From: Chloroflexota bacterium
Lineage (GTDB): Bacteria; Chloroflexota; Anaerolineae; Epilineales; SHYO01
NCBI GenBank assembly: GCA_009692745.1
Contig: SHYO01000006.1
Coordinates: 1-48,624 of the forward strand
Length of the DNA: 48,624 nucleotides
Direction: 5' to 3'
How positions within the stretch are numbered: position 1 is the first letter of the stretch; each line of letters begins with the position of its first letter. This document shows positions 34,301-40,492 of the stretch, in pieces. The notes under the pieces were generated by a model. It was given only the letters and a program-made list of their open reading frames with translations, had not been told where the DNA came from and did not search any database. A program made the position numbers and the translations under genes.

Positions 34301-36262
34301 GCCGTCAAAGAGCGCCTGGTAATAGCGGTCCAATACCGGGTATCTATCTGCCAGACGCGGCACCCAACCCCACAGCCGGTTAGAAGTCAGGATGACGTAG
34401 TCTGCCTGCTTCAAACTGGAGAGAATATGCTGATACTTGGCCTCGCCGTCGGGATTGTATAGATCCATCGTCACAGGCCGGTATTCGCGGTAGGCATGAT
34501 AGCGGCCGCTTACTTCCATGTCGTAGGGCAGCGTATCGTCCCAGGTCTCATTCGTGATCGCCGATCCCGCTGGGATATTCTGGTAAATCCATTCCGAAGC
34601 CGCCACCCGGGTCATAGGCTTGGTGTAGATCTGCATAAAGCTGTAAGCCTGCAGTACCCCCAGCAGCAGGATGACCCCCACCAACCAGCGCCAACCTTGC
34701 CCTGCCAGACCCTGCTTTAAGCGCCAGATATGAGGCTGCAGGCGCTGGCTGATAGTACTCAGCTGAGGGTGCAGCGTACTCGCCTTAGCCAGGCCGCGTG
34801 GCAGACTGAGCCGCGAGTACTCTCGCGCGCCATCGGACTGGCCGGCGAGCATACTCCGAGCGAGCATACTCCGAGCGAGCATACTCCGAGCGAGCATACT
34901 CGCCTTAGCCCATTCGCGCCAGCTCACCAACATTCCCGCTCCCATCACCGCCATAAAGGGGATCAGCAGCAGGAAATAGCGCATAAACTTCACCATAAAG
35001 GAGCCGGTGATCAGGAAATACGGCACACACCAGGCCAGCAATAGCCACTCAGCCATGCGGGCTTTGCCACGCATAGCGCGGTAAAGCACAAAAAGAAAGC
35101 CGCCGAAGAAAACCAGGCCCAGCGCCCATCCCATGCCCCACTGGAGCTGGTTTGAGATATGATAGAGGAACGGGACCGTATTGCGATATTGCCGGGTATA
35201 GGGCAGATCGGAAATGCCCCGCACCATGTCATTCTGTTCGTTGATGCTATCCATATATTGGTGCAAATCCAGCAAGGTGAAGGGGCTTGTCAGCGCAAAC
35301 GCCAAGATAGCGGCTATCAAGGAGAGGGCTAGCCAACGGGCCGCCTGCTGAGTACACTGCTGAGTACTCTCAACCGGAATCAATTGGCCAGAATTAAGCC
35401 ATACATCGGGAGCGGCGGCAAAGCCCACCGCGCCAGCAGAACGCCATGCCAGGGAAGGGGATTGGCTGGTGGCGCGGCGGCTCTGGTAGACAACCACAAT
35501 ATAGCGAAGCAGGTGGGCTAGTCCGAGTGTACCAACCACCGTGATCGCCGTAAATTTGGTAGAGACTGCCAGACCGGCGAAGAGCCCCGCCAGGATGGCG
35601 TTGCGCGCATTCGCGTTTTGTACGAAAGCTACAGTAAAATAGATGGAGGCCGCCAGGAAGGTAACCAGCACCACATCAAAGGCGTAGAAATGGGAAAGCT
35701 GAATATGCAAAACCGTAAATGTCAGGCAGGCAGCCGCCAGCAGGCCCGCCAACCGTCCGTAAATCCGTTTTCCCAGCAAGTAAACCAGGAAGACGGTAAG
35801 GGTATCAAAGAGCGCCGAAATCAGCCGGCCCACCAGGTTTATATGATCGTAATCGGCAGCCTGCGCCCAGGAGGCCACGAAGCTAGAGAGGTCCGGCCAG
35901 AAGCTGAGCTTGGGAGCTATTTGCGAAAGATTGTGCAAGGCGTCAACGGAGAAACGCAGGATATACAGCGGCAGATGGCCGTAGGCGAAACGGCGCACCT
36001 GGCCTGCGTTCACATTATAGAAAGGGTTTAAGGTGCTTTTGCGCGGATTCAGCACATCCTTCCACTCATCCCCTTGCGGCCAGCGCAGGTCCGATGTCAC
36101 CATAATGATCCAGCGCTCATCTGGATGGTTGTGCCTATCAGCATCAAAATTGACATTGTAGATGCGCAACCCCAGGGCGACGCATAATAGCAGCACCAGA
36201 CTAAGCCGGATCGGGTCCTTAATAAAGGCGCTTAATTTCTGAATCATGAGCTCTTTTGCCAT
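31301..36262 (-). CDS. giant fusion: GT39-like glycosyltransferase plus Chlor_Arch_YYY (DUF2298) domain
   Basis: This 1653-residue protein has two membrane halves. The N-terminal half is a GT39/ArnT-type transferase with the acidic motif H-P-D-E-R-W (Asp48-Glu49) in the first outer loop and G-R-L-I-S-A-L-F-D-T-L-T-V. The C-terminal half is a DUF2298/Chlor_Arch_YYY domain with G-G-Y-I-N-Y-Y-Y-Y-G-M-Y and F-S-F-L-F-A-D-L-H-P-H-M-M-N, a family named for its tyrosine run and its restriction to Chloroflexi and Archaea. The fusion would couple two steps on one lipid-linked substrate (inference). It is the first of five glycosyltransferase genes. It holds eight palindromic loci, including a tandem S-M-L-A-R array, and its C-terminus (A-E-S-T-Q-P-G-R) is encoded by one. 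Confidence 0.85.
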   Translation of the reverse strand: MAKELMIQKLSAFIKDPIRLSLVLLLCVALGLRIYNVNFDADRHNHPDERWIIMVTSDLRWPQGDEWKDVLNPRKSTLNPFYNVNAGQVRRFAYGHLPLYILRFSVDALHNLSQIAPKLSFWPDLSSFVASWAQAADYDHINLVGRLISALFDTLTVFLVYLLGKRIYGRLAGLLAAACLTFTVLHIQLSHFYAFDVVLVTFLAASIYFTVAFVQNANARNAILAGLFAGLAVSTKFTAITVVGTLGLAHLLRYIVVVYQSRRATSQSPSLAWRSAGAVGFAAAPDVWLNSGQLIPVESTQQCTQQAARWLALSLIAAILAFALTSPFTLLDLHQYMDSINEQNDMVRGISDLPYTRQYRNTVPFLYHISNQLQWGMGWALGLVFFGGFLFVLYRAMRGKARMAEWLLLAWCVPYFLITGSFMVKFMRYFLLLIPFMAVMGAGMLVSWREWAKASMLARSMLARSMLARSMLAGQSDGAREYSRLSLPRGLAKASTLHPQLSTISQRLQPHIWRLKQGLAGQGWRWLVGVILLLGVLQAYSFMQIYTKPMTRVAASEWIYQNIPAGSAITNETWDDTLPYDMEVSGRYHAYREYRPVTMDLYNPDGEAKYQHILSSLKQADYVILTSNRLWGWVPRLADRYPVLDRYYQALFDGDLGFTQVADFTSRPHLGPFEFVDDRADESFTVYDHPRVMIFKKSRTLSDTEFRGIFQDALNRASGNGTHTEYTQGPADVPGAVQSGKSLMLNQPVDTLPVVTGWGWNSLATNIPWLAVIVWWLALQVLGVLALPVCYVVCRNLWDRGWLLSKTVGWLLVAYFVWLVGSLHLLANNLFTIIGAMILLAGLSLWLFNRQRSEMVAFWREQVRLIALGEALFGLAFLFFVFIRLLNPDLWQPWLGGEKFMEFAFLNATVRTPYFPPYDPYFAGGYINYYYYGMYLISVLIKMTGLMPSVAFNLAIPMLFGLTIVNAWTVGTNLVRSSKLSILSRRRIILGLLAAAFVAVVTNLDGMQQTLTGLAAAAGQPEASGLGALPVFISGLVKILSGQAQLAPLDYWRSSRIIPSTINEFPFFSFLFADLHPHMMNIPVTLSLLVLALNLILDGRRVDRLRQNSSENQWWPESGLGFFAGNLTVILSPFFILGFFVMAVILGTIAVTNTWDLPAYAGVVVLSVAIQMVLIFRQRRFNLLSLLLVLPIPALALVLFLPFFRNYQALDVGLGVIHTKDALSDYVIIWGVYLFLVLSGLVMAIVRSRRDAPAPLRYLGLLLRNSIVLPHFLDIHAALVTPGNGLYLAGRLLLLIAGVLVPLALFISGNQVLAVVLPLLLLTALLFFRPNLEPELLFLNLLTLVGLGILAGTQVIYLRDFLGGGDSYRMNTLFKFFIQAWVFLGISAAGWLAYVAWPKDITAATPASAAIDDQAEYPLSRKSGQVQLAAAAIVRYAWLGAAVVLIISASIYVIRGTVVRVNDRFPGARPAIGTLDGMDFMTVGVYTWPDQNHPIELRYDYEAIQWLLHNVKGTPVIAEAVLPYYREGGMRVASMTGLPTLLGAHQGEQRYGWQVGQRDGLARQFFESPDPNQALQLARQLDITYIYIGQLEKQVYSQGGIAKFEQMANQGILEIVFQNPKVRIYRILDAAPKVITLGPPQALAHAESTQPGR
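31312..31327. repeat. palindromic element, copy 8 (C-terminus of YYY fusion)
   Basis: GCTGAGTACTCTCAGC, reverse form. It encodes A-E-S-T-Q just before the final P-G-R and stop, so the element sits at the very end of the gene and may have changed its C-terminus. Confidence 0.85.
32003..32020. repeat. palindromic element, copy 9 (6-base loop)
   Basis: GCTGAGAGGGTACTCAGC; the loop is six bases instead of four. Read A-E-Y-P-L-S in a cytoplasmic loop of the YYY half. The change in size by two keeps the frame only together with its flanks, so it must be fixed in the gene. Confidence 0.75.
33311..33326. repeat. palindromic element, copy 10
   Basis: GCTGAGAATACTCAGC, read K-L-S-I-L-S in a basic loop (followed by R-R-R) between membrane helices of the YYY half. 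Confidence 0.8.
34079..34092. repeat. palindromic element, copy 11
   Basis: CTGAGTATACTCAG, self-complementary, read T-E-Y-T-Q in the hydrophilic linker that joins the two halves of the fusion protein. Confidence 0.8.
34748..34763. repeat. palindromic element, copy 12
   Basis: GCTGATAGTACTCAGC with one arm mismatch, read Q-L-S-T-I-S. A decayed partial unit (GCTGAGGGTGCAGCGTACTCGCC) follows from 34762, so this is a small cluster. Confidence 0.7.
34812..34827. repeat. palindromic element, copy 13
   Basis: CGCGAGTACTCTCGCG; core GAGTACTC with GC-type outer arms, read R-E-Y-S-R. Part of the dense cluster at 34.75-34.91 kb. Confidence 0.75.
34846..34900. repeat. 15-bp tandem repeat (3.7 units) in the YYY fusion gene
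   Basis: The unit CGAGCATACTCCGAG is repeated three times exactly plus a 10-base partial, encoding S-M-L-A-R repeats. The unit resembles a decayed palindromic element (GAGCATACTC against GAGTACTC). Fifteen bases equals five codons, so copy-number change would not shift the frame. A 14-base stretch TACTCGCCTTAGCC recurs at 34786 and 34896. Confidence 0.85.
35347..35372. repeat. palindromic element, copy 14 (double)
   Basis: Two partial units, GCTGAGTACACT and GCTGAGTACTCTCA, lie head to tail. They are read E-S-T-Q-Q-C-T-Q-Q-A, the third possible frame. The site is a loop of the N-terminal transferase half. Confidence 0.7.
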
Positions 36263-36313
36263 AACTTATTGATGATACACGCTTTTGTCCAACAAGATTT
36301 GATAGGATACACT

Positions 36314-36329
36314 GCTGAGTACACTCAGC
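36314..36329. repeat. palindromic element, copy 15 (intergenic)
   Basis: GCTGAGTACACTCAGC, arms perfect, loop TACA. It lies in the 115-base divergent gap between the glycosyltransferase operon and polX, where it could also act as a regulatory site. Confidence 0.8.
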
Positions 36330-36330
36330 G

Positions 36331-36344
36331 CTTAGTACTCTCAG
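36331..36344. repeat. palindromic element, copy 16 (intergenic)
   Basis: CTTAGTACTCTCAG, one mismatch from CTGAGTACTCTCAG, directly after copy 15. A -10-like TATAAT (36349-36354) follows it on the plus strand without a matching -35, so polX transcription may begin right beside the pair. Confidence 0.65.
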
Positions 36345-36377
36345 ATAATATAATCACCCGAGAGAGGAGTCAAGGAA

Positions 36378-38117
36378 ATGCCAGCACATTTTATGAGTAA
36401 TGCGCAAATTGCACAAGTTTTCTTTAATATCGCAGATATGCTCGAGATCAAAGGCGAAAATCGTTTCCGAGTTTTGGCCTACCGGCGCGCCGCCGAACAG
36501 ATTGTGCAGCACCCCGTAGCGTTCGTCGACCTGTGGGAATCCGATCCCAAGTCCCTGGAAGAGATTCCCGGCATTGGCGAAACCATTTCGGCTAAAATTG
36601 ACGAGCTCTTACGCACCGGTAAACTCCAATTTTATGAAGACCTCCAGCTAGAAATCCCTGCCAGCGTGGTAGCCCTGGTCAAGGTTCCCGGTATCGGCCC
36701 GAAAACGGCCAAACTCCTATACCAGGAGCTAGGAATCACGAGCCTGGGCGACTTGCGCGATGCCGCCGAAGCTGGCAAGATCCGTTCCCTCCCTGGCATG
36801 AGCGCCAAAACTGAGACCAATGTCCTTAAAGGGCTGGATACCCTCGCCCGCCTGAGCGGCCGCATCCCCTTACGCCTGGCCCTACCTACCGCCAATGCCT
36901 TATTGGAAGGGCTGCGCAAGTCTCCCCTGGTACTACAAGCCGAAGCTGCGGGCAGTCTACGACGACGGCGTATCACGGTGGGCGACATTGACCTGTTGGT
37001 CGCTTCCCAAGACCCCGTAGCTGTCATTGAGTATTTTACCCTTCTTCCGCAAGTCAGCCAAGTTGAGTCTAAGGGAGAGACCAAAACCACCGTGCTGCTG
37101 CATACCGGTCTCACGGCAGACCTGATCGTGCTGCCTCCGACCAGCTACGGTGCGCTGCTGCAACATTTCACCGGATCTAAAGATCATAACGTGGAACTCC
37201 GCGAGCTAGCACGCAATAAAGGGCTCAGCCTCAGCGAACGAGGTTTTACCGATGAAAAAGGGCAGCTCCACCCCTGCGCTACGGAGCAGGAAGTTTATAG
37301 CCGGCTGGGATTGGATTTCATCCCGCCGGAGTTGCGCGAAGGGCGCGGCGAAATCGAAGCCGCCGCGCACCACCGCCTGCCGCATTTGGTTACCTTGCAG
37401 GATGTGCGCGGCGATTTGCAAATGCACAGTACCTGGTCCGATGGCGCCAAGAGCGTGGCAGAGATGGCCCAGGCAGCCCTCGCCAAGGGATATGCTTACA
37501 TTGCGATCACCGATCACAGCCAGGGACTGGGGGTAGCTAACGGCCTGACGCCAGAAAGGCTGGACGCCCAACGGGCAGAGATCGACGCACTCAATAAGGA
37601 ACTAGCCCCCTTCCGCATCCTGGCCGGTTGCGAGGTCGATATTCACGCCGATGGCAGCCTCGACTTGCCAGACGAGACCCTGGCAAAATTGGATATTGTA
37701 TTGGTTTCGATACATTCCGCCATGAAACAATCGCGCGAAGCCATGACAGAGCGGGTGATCCGCGCCCTGGGCAATCGCCACGTCGATATCTTTGCCCATC
37801 CCAGCGCCCGGCTGGTCGGCGAACGGGAAGCGGTGGATTGGGACTTTCCCCAGATACTGCGGGCTGCCCAACAGCACGGGGTGATGCTGGAGATGAATGC
37901 CGACCCCCACCGCCTGGACTTGGACGGCGAAGCTGCCCGACTAGCCATTCAGGCGGGCCTGACGCTGACGTTCGGCACCGATGCCCACGATCCCGCCGGC
38001 CTGGACAATATGAGCTTTGGCATAGACCAGGCGCACCGTGGCTGGGTCGAGCCGCAACATGTTTTTAATACTCGCCCGCTGGAGCAGATATTGGCCCACC
38101 TGCAGGCCAGGAGATGA
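36378..38117 (+). CDS. polX: family X DNA polymerase / 3'-5' exonuclease PolX
   Basis: The 579-residue protein has the standard bacterial PolX order. An N-terminal 8-kDa-like domain with helix-hairpin-helix motifs (I-P-G-I-G-E-T, V-P-G-I-G-P-K-T) is followed by the polymerase palm with G-D-I-D-L-L (Asp 203, 205) and a third Asp in T-A-D-L-I (248). The C-terminal PHP nuclease domain has M-H-S-T-W-S-D-G (His 350), I-T-D-H-S (380) and G-T-D-A-H-D-P. Such enzymes fill short gaps and trim 3' ends in base-excision repair. GAGGAG precedes the ATG. It is divergent from the glycosyltransferase operon and convergent with the thioesterase gene, 26 bases away. Confidence 0.95.
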   Translation: MPAHFMSNAQIAQVFFNIADMLEIKGENRFRVLAYRRAAEQIVQHPVAFVDLWESDPKSLEEIPGIGETISAKIDELLRTGKLQFYEDLQLEIPASVVALVKVPGIGPKTAKLLYQELGITSLGDLRDAAEAGKIRSLPGMSAKTETNVLKGLDTLARLSGRIPLRLALPTANALLEGLRKSPLVLQAEAAGSLRRRRITVGDIDLLVASQDPVAVIEYFTLLPQVSQVESKGETKTTVLLHTGLTADLIVLPPTSYGALLQHFTGSKDHNVELRELARNKGLSLSERGFTDEKGQLHPCATEQEVYSRLGLDFIPPELREGRGEIEAAAHHRLPHLVTLQDVRGDLQMHSTWSDGAKSVAEMAQAALAKGYAYIAITDHSQGLGVANGLTPERLDAQRAEIDALNKELAPFRILAGCEVDIHADGSLDLPDETLAKLDIVLVSIHSAMKQSREAMTERVIRALGNRHVDIFAHPSARLVGEREAVDWDFPQILRAAQQHGVMLEMNADPHRLDLDGEAARLAIQAGLTLTFGTDAHDPAGLDNMSFGIDQAHRGWVEPQHVFNTRPLEQILAHLQARR

Positions 38118-38143
38118 TAAAATTTAATCTATCGTAAAGCTCA

Positions 38144-39022
38144 TCAAAGCGGCGTCACCAGGGCCTGGACAAAGGCCGGATCCACAGGCCGGGGACGGAG
38201 CACCGGTCCCGAGATATCCACCGAGGCGCCGGTATTGTAGTTCGACACCAACACCTCACCCGTGCCGGCACGCCGCACTTCCTGGTACCAGGTGCCGCTG
38301 ACGCGCCGGCCACTATAGATGCGGGAGATGATCTCGATCTGGTCATCTTTCACAGCCGGGTGGAAGTATTCAATCTGATGGGCACGGGAAAGCATGGCAA
38401 AGCCGGCCTCCATCTGGCGCGCATCAGGCCAACCGGCATCGGCACAGGCGTCGACTACGGCCTGCTCCAGCCAGCACAGATAGACGGCATTATTCACATG
38501 GCGCATACCATCCAGCTCAAAACGTTCGACGCGGCGCCGGTGGATGTACTGCCGCACCGGTCCGGGGAGCACTTTCTCTCGTTCAAACGGTTGGTGGGGG
38601 ATGGCTACCTGATCCTCCGGTTCGAACCGGTCAAGCAGGTCGCGCGGCAGACGCGCCGGCTGCAAGCTGGTGCGATCCACATAGACCCAATCCGCCTGAG
38701 CCCGCACCAATAGCAAACCGTCAGCTACGCGCCGGATCTCATATTCCCGGTTGGCGCGCACGCGACCGAACTTGCTGACCCAGGTGGTAATCGACAGGTG
38801 ATCTCCCGCCAGCGCAGGCGCCAGGTACTCGATGATCATTTTGCGGATAACCCAGGCAGTCCCCTCCCGTGCGTACCATGCCATGTCGAAACCAGCTGCC
38901 ACGGTAGCCTCAACCGCCGCCTGTTCCAGGTATTGCAGGTAGACCGCATTGTTCACGTGGCCGAAAGAATCTACCTCATATTCGCGGACCTTGAATTCCC
39001 AGGTATGTCGTGACGTAGCCAT
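38144..39022 (-). CDS. tandem hot-dog acyl-CoA/acyl-ACP thioesterase
   Basis: The 292-residue protein holds two 4HBT hot-dog domains. Each starts with a near-identical motif, F-G-H-V-N-N-A-V-Y-L-Q-Y-L-E (about residue 20) and R-H-V-N-N-A-V-Y-L-C-W-L-E (about 170), which carries the family's Asn/His catalytic features. The first domain's D-S-F-G-H-V-N-N matches YbgC/FatA-type thioesterases. Double domains form a pseudo-dimer, as in plant and bacterial acyl-ACP thioesterases. The chain length preferred is not visible. The stop converges with polX; an extended hairpin (39061-39112) lies just upstream of its start, ending the cytochrome gene. Confidence 0.88.
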   Translation of the reverse strand: MATSRHTWEFKVREYEVDSFGHVNNAVYLQYLEQAAVEATVAAGFDMAWYAREGTAWVIRKMIIEYLAPALAGDHLSITTWVSKFGRVRANREYEIRRVADGLLLVRAQADWVYVDRTSLQPARLPRDLLDRFEPEDQVAIPHQPFEREKVLPGPVRQYIHRRRVERFELDGMRHVNNAVYLCWLEQAVVDACADAGWPDARQMEAGFAMLSRAHQIEYFHPAVKDDQIEIISRIYSGRRVSGTWYQEVRRAGTGEVLVSNYNTGASVDISGPVLRPRPVDPAFVQALVTPL

Positions 39023-39060
39023 AAATTTCTACTACCTTCATCCCACCCAACTTAGTACTA

Positions 39061-39112
39061 ATCTTCCAGGAAGCCCGCTCTCCCAGGCAGAGCATGAAGC
39101 TTCCTGGAAGAT
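39061..39112 (-). terminator. long hairpin after the cytochrome c gene
   Basis: ATCTTCCAGGAAGC (39061-39074) pairs perfectly with GCTTCCTGGAAGAT (39099-39112); an inner 5-bp stem (GCTCT/AGAGC) extends it. It begins 11 bases past the stop of the cytochrome gene on the minus strand. No T-run follows, so termination may be Rho-assisted, or the stem may protect the 3' end. Confidence 0.6.
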
Positions 39113-39122
39113 AGATGCAACA

Positions 39123-39800
39123 TTACTTGTCCCAACTGCGGATGTAGCTGGTAAGATCGTTGATTTCCTGCGGGGTGAGCTTGCCCTCCCAGGATTCCAT
39201 TTGGGTGGGGAGACGCCCCTTGGCTATCGTGTAACGGATGAAACCGTCGCTGGCAACTTGCAGGAAACCAGGGGTATTCAAAGAGATACCGGTATTGGCG
39301 GGCACATCTCCCGCGTGCCCCTGCCCTTTATCCCCATGGCAGACGGCGCAATTGGCCGCATAGAGCCGGGCGCCTTGCTCCGCCGCACCCGCCACTTTTT
39401 CTTTGTCTATATCCAGGGCGGGGAGCGTCTGCCAATGACGCATGTAGCGGGCGATGGCAGTAATCTGAGCATCTGTCAGGTTGCCAGCATATTTCGCCGA
39501 CCAGGGCCCCATCTTGCTCGGCAACCTACCTATGGCAGTCGCTTCAAAGAGATAGCGGTCACTGGCGCCTGCCAGGAAATTTGGATTACTTAATTGGGTG
39601 GCAAGTTCAGCTTTATACCCTTCCCCGTTCATGCCATGACAGACAGCACATTGGCTTTCATAGAGCGATTGTCCATTCAAGCCCAGGTTTTTGGTAGGGA
39701 TTGGCGTAGGTGCGTGGCTCCAGGCCTCACATCCTACGATCAAGCTAAGCAGAGCAGAAAGCGCCAGCAGGCCGAAAAGTCTCATTGGAGGCCGATTCAC
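39123..39800 (-). CDS. dihaem cytochrome c lipoprotein
   Basis: The 225-residue protein has a signal with lipobox I-V-G-C (Cys 24), so it is membrane-tethered outside. It carries two class-I cytochrome c domains: C-A-V-C-H-G at 51-56 with axial Met about 97 (P-S-K-M-G), and C-A-V-C-H-G at 151-156 with Met about 201 (P-T-Q-M-E). The repeated design suggests duplication. It should carry electrons at the outer face; partner oxidases are not in the window. The start is GTG 39800, with AAGGGAG about eight bases upstream; an ATG five codons later is possible. A terminator-like stem sits just upstream of the start. Confidence 0.92.
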   Translation of the reverse strand: MNRPPMRLFGLLALSALLSLIVGCEAWSHAPTPIPTKNLGLNGQSLYESQCAVCHGMNGEGYKAELATQLSNPNFLAGASDRYLFEATAIGRLPSKMGPWSAKYAGNLTDAQITAIARYMRHWQTLPALDIDKEKVAGAAEQGARLYAANCAVCHGDKGQGHAGDVPANTGISLNTPGFLQVASDGFIRYTIAKGRLPTQMESWEGKLTPQEINDLTSYIRSWDK

Positions 39801-39825
39801 GCGATAAACTCCCTTGTGGCAAAGT

Positions 39826-39871
39826 TAAAAAATCCGTACCCCCAGGCCAGGCTATGGGTCTGGGGGTACGG
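39826..39871 (-). terminator. intrinsic terminator/attenuator upstream of cytochrome c
   Basis: CCGTACCCCCAG and CTGGGGGTACGG (39834-39845, 39860-39871) pair perfectly over 12 bp. On the minus strand the stem is followed by ATTTTTTAAC, a proper T-run. It points toward the cytochrome gene 26 bases away, so it either insulates that gene from upstream read-through or acts as an attenuator. It is weaker on the plus strand. Confidence 0.75.
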
Positions 39872-40240
39872 TTATTTAGATATACCAAAAAGATGAGATT
39901 GTCAAATTCAGGGCGAAATCTGGCTCACCCGCGGAAGCGTGCCAGGAGTACCTGGGCAGTAAACCTGACGCCGGGCAATGTGGCTGGAATCTTACCTCGC
40001 AAAATATTTAACTTGACACCCAGTAAGAACGCAGAGTGTATCAAAGGGTTACGCCAAAATCCTGCGTATTTTAAATATTCGTTTCCATAAATCGACTTCC
40101 CCCCCGCCCTGTGGCATGCTTACCACAGTTTCTTGACAGACCACGGGTTATCCCACACTATCCCACAGGGCATGTGGGATAGTGTGGGATACTGTAGCAT
40201 AACGAGGTTCAGGCGGATATCATTAAACAGCGGTTATTTG
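39872..40240. other. non-coding gap with a strong perfect hairpin
   Basis: About 370 bases without a supported gene. TATCCCACACTATCCCAC (40149-40166), a seven-base loop and GTGGGATAGTGTGGGATA (40174-40191) make an 18-bp perfect stem with an internal near-repeat of GTGGGATA. A TTGACA at 40133-40138 precedes it at about 17 bases from a poor -10, so a promoter with an operator-like stem is possible. No T-run follows. The rest of the gap shows nothing I can name. Confidence 0.6.
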
Positions 40241-40255
40241 GCTGAGTACCCTCAG
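40241..40255. repeat. palindromic element, copy 17 (edge of xpt fragment)
   Basis: GCTGAGTACCCTCAG, identical to copy 18 at 40420. The xpt-like reading frame begins exactly at its right end, as if the 5' part of xpt had been lost to this point. Confidence 0.85.
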
Positions 40256-40492
40256 TCATGATCATCGACGACTTTCTGGCCAGCGGCCAGACCATCCGCG
40301 CCCTGGAGCATGGTGCAGGAGGCCCGCGCCCCACTGGTGGGGATTGGCGTGGTCATCGAGAAGTCCTTTGAGCAAGGGCGAAACAACCTGGTCGACCTGG
40401 GGGGTATCTATTGTAGCCGGCTGAGTACCCTCAGGCGGGCGACCATCGTCAGCATGAAGGACGGCCACCCGGTGATCGAGGATGAAAGCTAA
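40256..40492 (+). pseudogene. xpt: xanthine phosphoribosyltransferase fragment (5'-truncated, frameshifted)
   Basis: The frame gives M-I-I-D-D-F-L-A-S-G-Q-T, then after one extra C (about 40309) resumes as V-G-I-G-V-V-I-E-K-S-F-E-Q-G-R-N-N-L-V-D-L-G-G and S-M-K-D-G-H-P-V. This matches the C-terminal 70-odd residues of Xpt, including the I-I-D-D-F-L PRPP-binding loop; about 115 residues are missing. The cut is at a palindromic element. A second identical element lies inside, at a place where the protein is about six residues longer than B. subtilis Xpt as I recall it, so it probably was inserted there. The stop overlaps the convergent aldolase-type gene by three bases. Not expected to be functional. 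Confidence 0.85.
40420..40434. repeat. palindromic element, copy 18 (inside xpt fragment)
   Basis: GCTGAGTACCCTCAG, read R-L-S-T-L-R. It matches copy 17 exactly over 15 bases, and the two lie 179 bases apart in the same orientation. Confidence 0.85.

Noticed and set aside
34846-34900. The 15-bp tandem repeat as a CRISPR-like array
   Set aside because: Units are directly adjacent with no spacers, are in frame with a membrane protein and resemble decayed palindromes.
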